Below, piece after piece: positions 6,604-12,862 of a stretch of DNA of 12,862 nt. Source of the DNA: an uncultured Bacteroidales bacterium. GTDB taxonomy: Bacteria > Bacteroidota > Bacteroidia > Bacteroidales > Paludibacteraceae. Position 1 is the first letter of the stretch. Each line of letters begins with the position of its first letter. The notes under the pieces are model-generated. The model was not told the origin of the DNA. It saw only the letters and a program-made list of their open reading frames with translations, and did no database searches. The stretch covers positions 1 through 12,862 of the forward strand of contig CALDPN010000052.1 in NCBI GenBank assembly GCA_937911235.1. The letters run 5' to 3'. The position numbers and the translations under genes are program-made.

Positions 6604-8016
6604 TTACATTCCTCTTCCTTTAAGTTTAAACCATGTCCACGCTATATTTGCAACAAATATAAACATTATCCAATAATTAAACCATTTTTTATGTTTATTT
6701 TGTAAACATGAAATACCCAATGCTGCAAATATCAAAGAAAAAGGTAATGCCGGCAAGTGAAATCGTTCTGAGTGAGCAAATGAACTTACTGTTATAACAG
6801 CTAAATATCCGCACGTATAACTAATAATTAGAATATGTTCTCGCCATTTACCTGAAAAGAATAGAGTAAATAAGGCAATTATTGTAAATACAGAAGTTAT
6901 GTTTTTTACAAAATTTCCACCGTTTATCATACGTAATTCTTCTTGTGTTGGGGTTTCAACCATTGTGGGGAATGGTATTGTAAAAATTAATGGAGCAAAA
7001 ACGGCTGCACCAGCATATTTTGCAAATTCATTTCCATTTTTCCTCTTAGTTCGCCATTCATAACTTTTATCTTGAGCATTTTCGTTTTTTATGATAGCAT
7101 GGTTAATCTCATCAACTACTACATTACCTACTGTAAAATAAAGAATAACTATAAAAAATAATCCAATTGCAACTTTATGATAAATAGGAAAAAATTTTCT
7201 AGGAGAAGAAAATATCGTTAATATAAATGAAAACAAGACAACAGCTGCTAGTGCTGTTCTAAACATGAATAACAACAACATTGTGACAACTGCAATTATA
7301 AGTGCAAACCATTCAATATTTTTACATTTCATTGATTTATCTATTCTTTCTATAGATAAAACAGTTAGAAATAACATTACAGTTTCTTTTAAATGCAGCC
7401 CACAATAATATATTAAATTAGGCATCAACATACACAATATTGCAGCTAAACGTCCAACACCTTCTCCAAAATTACGACAAACCAATTTATATATCAAAAT
7501 ACAAGTAATTGCACTCCATAAAGAATTAAGAAGACGAACTGCCAGTATTGAATCATCAAAAATATAATATACAAAAGCTAGATAAATCGGGTATCCACAA
7601 TCTGATAGTTCTACATCTGCATACCACTGGAATTTTTCAATAAAATTAAAAATATTATTTGAAATACAATAATGTCCAAACTTTCCTATATTATCATAAA
7701 ATAACACATCTGCTGCACCAAACTCAAATGGTTGATCAGTCATTAAATTATAAAACCAATAACTTAATAATACATAAATTATTCTTATAACTAATGCTGT
7801 TTTAAAGAGTTCCTTAGTGAATGTTTTAGGAGAATAATGTACCCACTTTTTAGGTAATTGATTAGCAAAATAGAAGAATCCAACCACCTCTACTATCCCA
7901 AATATCCCAAAGTACCATTCCATTGGATAACCAAAAATGACTGGCACACACACCAACAAAGCTATGTAGACATACATTGCTTTATCTGTATAATATTTAG
8001 GGAAATAACTCAACAT
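6604..8016 (-). CDS. Polytopic membrane protein, GT-C (GT39/ArnT-like) glycosyltransferase or polymerase candidate
   Basis: This is a 470-residue integral membrane protein with roughly ten hydrophobic segments, starting at about 14-30 and 37-51 and ending at about 449-462. Features typical of lipid-linked-sugar transferases of the GT-C fold are an acidic residue in an early loop (Asp103 in GAADVLFYD), SDCGYPIYLAFVYY (138-151) followed by AVRLLNSLWS, a PNLIYYCGLHLKET stretch (199-212), and HSERFHLPALP (415-425) opening the last hydrophobic pair. A hydrophilic loop of about 70 residues (302-372) separates the two halves. It would work at the inner membrane, either adding a branch sugar from a polyprenyl-phosphate donor or polymerising repeat units, as no other Wzy-like protein is in the window. 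It starts 6 bases after the upstream GT2 gene. Membrane location is certain; the transferase or polymerase role is inference. Confidence 0.75.
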   Translation of the reverse strand: MLSYFPKYYTDKAMYVYIALLVCVPVIFGYPMEWYFGIFGIVEVVGFFYFANQLPKKWVHYSPKTFTKELFKTALVIRIIYVLLSYWFYNLMTDQPFEFGAADVLFYDNIGKFGHYCISNNIFNFIEKFQWYADVELSDCGYPIYLAFVYYIFDDSILAVRLLNSLWSAITCILIYKLVCRNFGEGVGRLAAILCMLMPNLIYYCGLHLKETVMLFLTVLSIERIDKSMKCKNIEWFALIIAVVTMLLLFMFRTALAAVVLFSFILTIFSSPRKFFPIYHKVAIGLFFIVILYFTVGNVVVDEINHAIIKNENAQDKSYEWRTKRKNGNEFAKYAGAAVFAPLIFTIPFPTMVETPTQEELRMINGGNFVKNITSVFTIIALFTLFFSGKWREHILIISYTCGYLAVITVSSFAHSERFHLPALPFSLIFAALGISCLQNKHKKWFNYWIMFIFVANIAWTWFKLKGRGM

Positions 8017-8022
8017 TCTCTC

Positions 8023-9012
8023 TTATCTAACTAATAATCTTATCAAACTTTGTTTCACAAACGAGCCCACACGCATAAAACCTTGTTTTGCACGCAACAA
8101 CCAAATTGGAGTCTTATACATTTTAAAAACTTTTGCAGGCTGTTTATTCCAATCTACTTTGGTTAATTCTTGCTTTGCAATATCGTGATACTTGTCAGAC
8201 ATCCAATATTCCAACAAACCATTTACACGCAATTTATCCAATAATTGCTTCCAATCTGCTCTGTTTTCAATTACAGAATTGTCATTCTCTACTACACTTT
8301 CCAAATACTGCATTTTAAACAGCATATGGAATTCTGGTGCATGCAGATTACGTGTTGCACGCAAAGACGCGGGAATATCATTATTATAATAAGCAATTGG
8401 TTTGTTCAAAAAGGCAACCTTATGATGCAATGCAATCTTACTCCACAATATAAAATCTTCGCCCAATTTAATTCCCCTAGGGAATCCACCTAATTCATTA
8501 AAAATATCTTTTCTTATACAAACAGAGATCGAAGTAAGTGGCATTGCTAAAATATCTATATATAATCTGGGATAATTAATATAACTCGTACTACATTGTA
8601 GTGCTATACGTGTTTTACCTTTCTTTACAATCCAATAATTCGTTCCCCATATACCTGCTTCAGGATATTCCTTAATAAACTGTTGCATTTCTTGTAAAAA
8701 AGAAACATCCCACCAATCATCAGCGTCAAGAAAACAAACAAAATCTCCTTTGGCTTCTGCTACCCCATTGTTACGTGCAACTGCTACTCCTGCATTTTCT
8801 TGATTTATTAACCTAGCATTAGGTACATCTTTCAATAAATCTTCAGCAATAACAGCAGAATCATCTGTGCTACCATCGTTTACAACAATAAGTTCATAGT
8901 GTGGATAGGTTTGTTCCAACACACTACGAACAGCTTTCTCTACATAAGCACCCTTATTGTAGAGTGGCATAATCACTGAAAAACGAATTATTTCTTGGTC
9001 CATTTTTCCCAT
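8023..9012 (-). CDS. Glycosyltransferase family 2 (GT-A fold), with DADD motif
   Basis: This is an inverting-type GT2 enzyme that would transfer a sugar from an NDP donor to the growing repeat unit. The N-terminal domain shows FSVIMPLYNK (11-20), VNDGSTDDS (44-52), NAGVAVARNNG (73-83), the metal-binding FLDADDWW (94-101) and the likely catalytic acid region LGEDFILW (183-190). The remaining C-terminal part (to residue 329) is not conserved in any way I recognise and has a basic end. The ATG at 9012 overlaps the upstream gene by 25 bases; a second in-frame ATG at 9003 (MDQEII) is an equally good start. G/C content is higher than in most of the window (25 of 60 in 8701-8760). Sugar specificity is unknown. 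Confidence 0.94.
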   Translation of the reverse strand: MGKMDQEIIRFSVIMPLYNKGAYVEKAVRSVLEQTYPHYELIVVNDGSTDDSAVIAEDLLKDVPNARLINQENAGVAVARNNGVAEAKGDFVCFLDADDWWDVSFLQEMQQFIKEYPEAGIWGTNYWIVKKGKTRIALQCSTSYINYPRLYIDILAMPLTSISVCIRKDIFNELGGFPRGIKLGEDFILWSKIALHHKVAFLNKPIAYYNNDIPASLRATRNLHAPEFHMLFKMQYLESVVENDNSVIENRADWKQLLDKLRVNGLLEYWMSDKYHDIAKQELTKVDWNKQPAKVFKMYKTPIWLLRAKQGFMRVGSFVKQSLIRLLVR

Positions 9013-9821
9013 TTAAATAAGCATCTTTCTATAAACCAAACCAATTTGTAAAACAAAGGATAACGATGTAAACGATTCATTTGGTCAATATGAAAACTAT
9101 GTCTATCATAATCTACCCATACAGCTGGTGGTGTAATTTCTTTCAACACTTTAGCGCGCTCCTCATTGCGCAACTTCAAATTCGTTTCACTTATACCTTC
9201 TGCATCAAAAATAGTAACATCAATGTTCACATACACAGGCTTCACCCTACCCAATCCTATCGCCTCAGTGTACCATTTCCAATCTGAAACTATTTTTAAA
9301 TTTTCATCATACAAACCATATTGGTCATCATCAAACAAACTGCGTTTAATATATGCACAATCGTGATTCAATGTTGACACAAAGTAATTATGGAAAGAAT
9401 AAGGAGTCTCTGTACTTTTTCCAATAACTTTCCCACTCGCATCCACCTTAGTCATATTCCCATAAAGAATCTCTGGATATTTTTTATCCTTCAATGCACT
9501 ATACATATCACCTACAACCGAATCTGCAGCCAAACAATCACCCGAATTCAGAATCTGAATATACTCCCCACTTGCCATTTTAATGCCTTTATTCATAGCA
9601 TTGTAGATACCTTTATCCTTCTCTGATACCCAAGTAACCTTAATACCATTTATAGAAGCTTCTGCTGCATAGTTTTCAATTACTTCAACAGAATTATCTG
9701 GCGATGCACCATCCACAATCACATGCTCAAAATCCATACATGACTGTGAAATAGTGCTATTTAAAGTCTTTTGAAGACCAATAGCGTCGTTGTAATTGAT
9801 GGTAATTATGGATAGTTTCAT
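8988..9821 (-). CDS. Glycosyltransferase family 2, WcaE-like, with LNSGD in place of DxD
   Basis: This is a GT2 enzyme of the subgroup that includes colanic-acid WcaE. It opens with MKLSIITINYND, then has HVIVDGASPDNS (33-44), SEKDKGIYNAMNKGI (66-80) and QILNSGD (89-95). In this subgroup the sequence SGD takes the place of the usual DxD, so the lack of a classical DxD does not suggest loss of function. ISDWKWYTEAIG-like residues (VSDWKWYTEA in the protein) correspond to the second acidic motif. Length (277 residues) is normal. The start overlaps the stop of the DUF5672 gene by 4 bases (ATGA) and its end overlaps the next GT2 by 25 bases, so the three are likely translated together. Donor and acceptor are unknown. 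Confidence 0.93.
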   Translation of the reverse strand: MKLSIITINYNDAIGLQKTLNSTISQSCMDFEHVIVDGASPDNSVEVIENYAAEASINGIKVTWVSEKDKGIYNAMNKGIKMASGEYIQILNSGDCLAADSVVGDMYSALKDKKYPEILYGNMTKVDASGKVIGKSTETPYSFHNYFVSTLNHDCAYIKRSLFDDDQYGLYDENLKIVSDWKWYTEAIGLGRVKPVYVNIDVTIFDAEGISETNLKLRNEERAKVLKEITPPAVWVDYDRHSFHIDQMNRLHRYPLFYKLVWFIERCLFKWEKWTKK

Positions 9822-10633
9822 TTTATAAATTGTTTCCAGAATGATTCATACTCATATTTTTCCCAAGCATGACAACCAAATGGAAGTTTTCCATTAATTT
9901 TATACATTTCTGAAGGGAATCGTTCAAAAGCAAAATCTAATGCTTCAATTTGATTAGGCTTTGACATTGAATAATTACTATTATCAAGAACTCCACTCCA
10001 AAAATCATCTTCATTATAAATCCAATTGTTTGCCACTGATTTTGGGCTATTCCTCCAGCCTATTAACATTAACAACCATACAAATAAGCGAGTATATGGT
10101 TTTGCCTTTAAATTTATCTTTTCTATTATTTGCTTAGAATTAAACACATTTTTTCTACTTCTAAAGTACTTTAAATATGAGCTAATTTTCCTAAGCGAGA
10201 ACCCTCCATTCCCCACCCTCAATCTCATTTCCGGATAATATTCTTTTTCAGAGAACCTTCCAACCAAAGGTGCACCTATGTAGTCATAGCCTTTTGCAGA
10301 CCACTCATCTAACCTATCCTCAAATACATATGCATCTGGTTGACAGATTAAGATATACTCATATTTTTCAAACCTTGAATAAAATTCTTCAGATAATAAT
10401 AATCTATTATATGAAGCTATATTTTTAAAATATTTAGAATCAAAATATTCTATTGTATATGTACAACCTTTCTCTATAGCAATATCATCATAGTTTCTTA
10501 TGTCAATTTCTTTTGGACAAACTATTACTATCTCATATTTCTTTAAGATAGAGAAAGTCTGTCTCAAAGAAATTTCTTCATTCCAATCTGGTTGTTCTTT
10601 GTATATTGGGATTACAACTGCAACATCAAGCAT
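9818..10633 (-). CDS. DUF5672-family protein, probable glycosyltransferase
   Basis: The pattern of this 271-residue protein matches what I know as DUF5672, a family found in polysaccharide loci and thought to be glycosyltransferases. It starts AVVIPIYKEQPDWNE (5-19), then has EYFDSKYF (62-69), SYNRLLLSEEFY (74-85), YEYILICQPDAYVFED (91-106) with Asp100 in a DxD-like place, YDYIGAPLVGRF (116-127) and GNGGFSLRKI (141-150). Near 210-220, NEDDFWSG supplies more acidic residues. The GNGGFSLR phrase also occurs in other GT-A enzymes, where it contacts the acceptor. No signal peptide or membrane segment is visible, so it is cytoplasmic. It overlaps the upstream gene by 8 bases and the downstream gene by 4. 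Assignment to the family is fairly sure; enzymatic activity is inferred and no donor can be named. Confidence 0.83.
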   Translation of the reverse strand: MLDVAVVIPIYKEQPDWNEEISLRQTFSILKKYEIVIVCPKEIDIRNYDDIAIEKGCTYTIEYFDSKYFKNIASYNRLLLSEEFYSRFEKYEYILICQPDAYVFEDRLDEWSAKGYDYIGAPLVGRFSEKEYYPEMRLRVGNGGFSLRKISSYLKYFRSRKNVFNSKQIIEKINLKAKPYTRLFVWLLMLIGWRNSPKSVANNWIYNEDDFWSGVLDNSNYSMSKPNQIEALDFAFERFPSEMYKINGKLPFGCHAWEKYEYESFWKQFIK

Positions 10634-11585
10634 ATACTTTCTTTTTTATTATATATGGTGGCTTCTTTCCTAATTTTCGTGCAATAAAGTTTATTATTTT
10701 TTGCCAAAAAGGTCTTTTTCGTTTTGCAAAAGCACTATACATAAGATTCATTATACGACTATCTAAATATAATGTTTTTATAAATTTAGGATTAAAATTA
10801 TGATTTAATAACTCTATATTAAAACAATCTTGTTTTATCGAATAACAATGTGTTCCACTACCATCCATTCCGATATTATGTGTATAACTAATACAAGGAA
10901 CTATCGATATTGCATGATTATAAAAATGTGCAAAAGCAAATTGAATATCCCAAGCACTACTTCTTCCTTCTTTTTCATTTCTTAGCATTGGAATCATATC
11001 ATCTCCACCTCTATTAAATGCTTGACATTCGTATGGATGTCTTATTAATTCATCATAATATGACATTGACCAGTCAGTATTTTCCCATCGATCTCTCCAA
11101 GTACCCCAACCCCAATTAAATAATCGAGGAGACACAAATACATCGTAGTCATATTCTTTGGGAACAACAAATTTTTCAGGTGAATGACTATGTCCACTTA
11201 TAGAATATACTGATTTTCTATCTTTATAAAATTCTAAAGCTTTAACCATATATGTATAAAAAGCAGGTGACGTTATTATATCATCTTCTAAAACAATTAC
11301 AGAGTCATGAACCTTTAGAACTTCTGATATTGCATAAATAATGGAATCTCTACAACCTCTATTAATCTCAGAATACTTCTTAACCAAATTACAATGCCAA
11401 TTTATTTCATTATTAATTATATCTTTAACTTCATTACATTTGATAATATCAAGACTATTACCATCTCTTGGTCCATCTTGATAGACATAGACAATAGGTG
11501 GCTTCTGCAACTTTAATGCACTAAGTGTTTTTAAAGTATGTTCTGGTCGATTAAATGTAATAATAAGAACTGGAACTTCTAACAT
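10626..11585 (-). CDS. GNT-I-like / GT-A glycosyltransferase
   Basis: Counted from the ATG at 11585 this protein has 319 residues. It begins VPVLIITFNRPEHT (4-17) and carries VYQDGPRDG (34-42), EINRGCRDSI (73-82) and VLEDDIITSP (98-107), in which EDD at 100-102 is the probable metal-binding motif. After that come FNWGWGTWRDRWE and HNIGMDGSGTHC. This arrangement resembles the bacterial relatives of N-acetylglucosaminyltransferase I (GT13/GNT-I fold) that are common in Bacteroidetes and other capsule loci. It likely adds a sugar to the repeat unit in the cytoplasm; there is no membrane segment. The open frame continues to a TTG at 11597, but the ATG is preferred because the conserved beta strand starts three residues later. 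It begins 17 bases after the WecE-like gene stop. Sugar specificity is unknown. Confidence 0.88.
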   Translation of the reverse strand: MLEVPVLIITFNRPEHTLKTLSALKLQKPPIVYVYQDGPRDGNSLDIIKCNEVKDIINNEINWHCNLVKKYSEINRGCRDSIIYAISEVLKVHDSVIVLEDDIITSPAFYTYMVKALEFYKDRKSVYSISGHSHSPEKFVVPKEYDYDVFVSPRLFNWGWGTWRDRWENTDWSMSYYDELIRHPYECQAFNRGGDDMIPMLRNEKEGRSSAWDIQFAFAHFYNHAISIVPCISYTHNIGMDGSGTHCYSIKQDCFNIELLNHNFNPKFIKTLYLDSRIMNLMYSAFAKRKRPFWQKIINFIARKLGKKPPYIIKKKVYA

Positions 11586-11602
11586 TGTTATTAGCAAATT
11601 TT

Positions 11603-12709
11603 TTATATATTTAAAATTCTTTTAATTTCCTCTTCTCCCAACTCATAAAACAATGGCAACCTTACCAAACAATCAGCATATCTGTCGCAGTTTAGTAATT
11701 CTCTACCATCGTGTTTATCTTTGTAATATTCACTGCTATGCAAACTCAAGTAATGGAATACAGCTTGTGCTCCATTTTCTTTTATTTTTTTGATTAGAGC
11801 AGTGCGTTCTTCTAAGTTATTGCAAACTAAATAAAACATGTGAGCATTGTTAGTTGCATAGTCAGGCACATCTGGTAAAGTAAACATACCTTTTTCTGCT
11901 AATGGTTTCAAAAATTCGTAGTATTTATTCCAAAGTAATTTACGACGATTTTGAATATTATCTAATTCTTCTAATTGTGCCCATAAAAATGCTGCAACCA
12001 CTTCACTTGGCAAGAAAGAAGAGCCAGTATCAACCCAACCATATTTATTCACTTCTCCACGGAAGAATTCAGCTCTATTTGTTCCTTTTTCCCAAATAAT
12101 CTCCGCACGACGAATAAAACGCTCATCATTTATTGCCAACATACCACCCTCACCTGCAATAATGTTTTTTGTCTCATGAAAACTAAATGCAGATAGGTGA
12201 CCAATACTACCTAATGGACGTCCTTTATAATACGAATCAATAGCTTGGGCAGCATCCTCTACCACAATAAGATTATGTTTGTTTGCAATCTCCATTATCT
12301 TATCCATATCGCAAGCAACACCTGCATAATGTACAGGAACAATGGCTTTGGTACGCTCTGTAATCGCATCTTCAATCAATTTTTCATCGATATTCATGGT
12401 ATCCGGTCTGATATCCACAAATACAACCTTTGCACCACGAAGCACAAAAGCATCTGCTGTTGATACAAAGGTATAGGATGGCATAATTACCTCATCGCCT
12501 TCCTTAATATCAGCCAATAATGCGGTAAGCTCTGTCGCATGTGTACAAGAGGTTGTTAATAAACACTTTGCTGTTCCTGTCTTTTGCTCTATCCATTCAT
12601 TACATTTTTTTGTAAATTCACCATCGTCACAGATTTTCTGATTCTCTACAGCCTGGCGTATATAATCCATTTCTCTCCCAGTAAACGGGGGAACATTAAA
12701 GTTTATCAT
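11603..12709 (-). CDS. rffA: dTDP-4-amino-4,6-dideoxygalactose transaminase (WecE/RffA)
   Basis: It converts dTDP-4-keto-6-deoxyglucose and glutamate into dTDP-Fuc4N and 2-oxoglutarate with pyridoxal phosphate. From the ATG at 12709 it has 368 residues, close to E. coli WecE. Shared blocks include GDEVIMPSYTFVSTADAFVL (71-90), RGAKVVFVD (91-99), PVHYAGVACDMD (125-136), VVEDAAQA (149-156, Asp152), the Schiff-base Lys181 in FSFHETKN, EKGTNRAEFFRG (207-218) and NAHMFYLV (288-295). The match is strong enough to name the enzyme. The frame is open to a TTG at 12760, but those 17 extra residues are unlike the family, and AAGGAT lies about 9 bases before the ATG. The genes making its substrate (RmlA, RmlB) and the N-acetylating partner are not complete in the window. 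Fuc4N or Fuc4NAc is thus a predicted sugar of this polysaccharide. Confidence 0.96.
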   Translation of the reverse strand: MINFNVPPFTGREMDYIRQAVENQKICDDGEFTKKCNEWIEQKTGTAKCLLTTSCTHATELTALLADIKEGDEVIMPSYTFVSTADAFVLRGAKVVFVDIRPDTMNIDEKLIEDAITERTKAIVPVHYAGVACDMDKIMEIANKHNLIVVEDAAQAIDSYYKGRPLGSIGHLSAFSFHETKNIIAGEGGMLAINDERFIRRAEIIWEKGTNRAEFFRGEVNKYGWVDTGSSFLPSEVVAAFLWAQLEELDNIQNRRKLLWNKYYEFLKPLAEKGMFTLPDVPDYATNNAHMFYLVCNNLEERTALIKKIKENGAQAVFHYLSLHSSEYYKDKHDGRELLNCDRYADCLVRLPLFYELGEEEIKRILNI

Positions 12710-12862
12710 GATAATATCCTTGCCTTTCCAGTACCTGCAAACATTGAGCTGTAGGCACAAAATTGCCCTTTGTTGTCACTGTTCATCTTACACAATTATA
12801 GCTTATTTGGCAATAACTATGGTGCCTCATATACATAAAACTGCTCCGAACTATAAGTATTG
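12696..12862 (-). other. Possible 3' end of an upstream gene (GNAT acetyltransferase-like tail), interrupted
   Basis: Bases 12782-12696 on the minus strand read as a protein-like tail (TVTTKGNFVPTAQCLQVLER, then QGYYHDKL and a TAA). This overlaps the start of the WecE-like gene by 14 bases, in the same style as the other gene junctions here. The pattern VTTKGN..P.AQ....ERQGY recalls the last strands of GNAT acetyltransferases, and RffC/WecD, which acetylates dTDP-Fuc4N, is a natural neighbour of WecE. A TGA at 12785-12783 interrupts the frame; above it the frame stays open to the window end but with no recognisable sequence. Either the upstream gene is decayed, the end of the sequence carries errors, or the tail is chance. 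The similarity was judged by eye and is weak. Confidence 0.3.

Noticed and set aside
12710..12760. Longer start (TTG at 12760) for the WecE-like gene
   Set aside because: The extra 17 residues do not match the family, whereas the ATG at 12709 gives the expected MINFNVPP beginning and has AAGGAT just upstream.
1..12862. Insertion sequences, CRISPR arrays, tRNA or rRNA genes, direct repeats
   Set aside because: Reading both strands showed coding sequence almost end to end and no transposase, repeat-spacer pattern or RNA-gene signature.

Overview
The window is an interior piece of a surface-polysaccharide (capsule, O-antigen or exopolysaccharide) biosynthesis locus. All thirteen recognisable genes are on the minus strand, so transcription runs from about 12.7 kb down to position 1. 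The DNA is AT-rich. Most starts are preceded by A/T-rich sequence without a clear Shine-Dalgarno, which together with the protein types suggests a Bacteroidales bacterium (Bacteroides/Prevotella type). That assignment is an inference; nothing here fixes the species.

Layout in order of transcription. (1) 12709-11603: a WecE/RffA-type aminotransferase for dTDP-Fuc4N, with the possible tail of an acetyltransferase just upstream. (2) 11585-8023: four glycosyltransferase-type genes, namely a GNT-I-like protein with an EDD motif, a DUF5672 protein, and two GT2 enzymes. (3) 8016-6604: a polytopic membrane protein resembling GT-C transferases or polymerases. (4) 6556-4022: a sugar-nucleotide module of a LegB-type 4,6-dehydratase, a nucleotidyltransferase and a short-chain reductase/epimerase. 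(5) 4044-841: a GT4 glycosyltransferase, an ATP-grasp ligase and a divergent DegT-type aminotransferase. (6) 836-39: an AlgD-type nucleotide-sugar dehydrogenase whose frame breaks just before its catalytic-cysteine motif, at the window edge.

Genes are packed with overlaps or gaps of a few bases. The largest gap is 47 bases (6557-6603), so this looks like one polycistronic unit. There is no stretch of more than 300 bases without a gene, and I saw no RNA gene, mobile element, CRISPR array, terminator or convincing promoter.

Inferred joint function: the locus makes at least one 4-amino-6-deoxy sugar (WecE), a second 6-deoxy sugar activated as an NDP-sugar, and probably a uronic acid. The glycosyltransferases assemble the repeat unit, and the ATP-grasp ligase may form an amide on an amino sugar or uronic acid. 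The flippase, chain-length regulator and initiating phosphosugar transferase are not in the window. Both extreme ends show broken versions of conserved protein motifs, which looks more like contig-end sequence error than biology, though I cannot decide between them.
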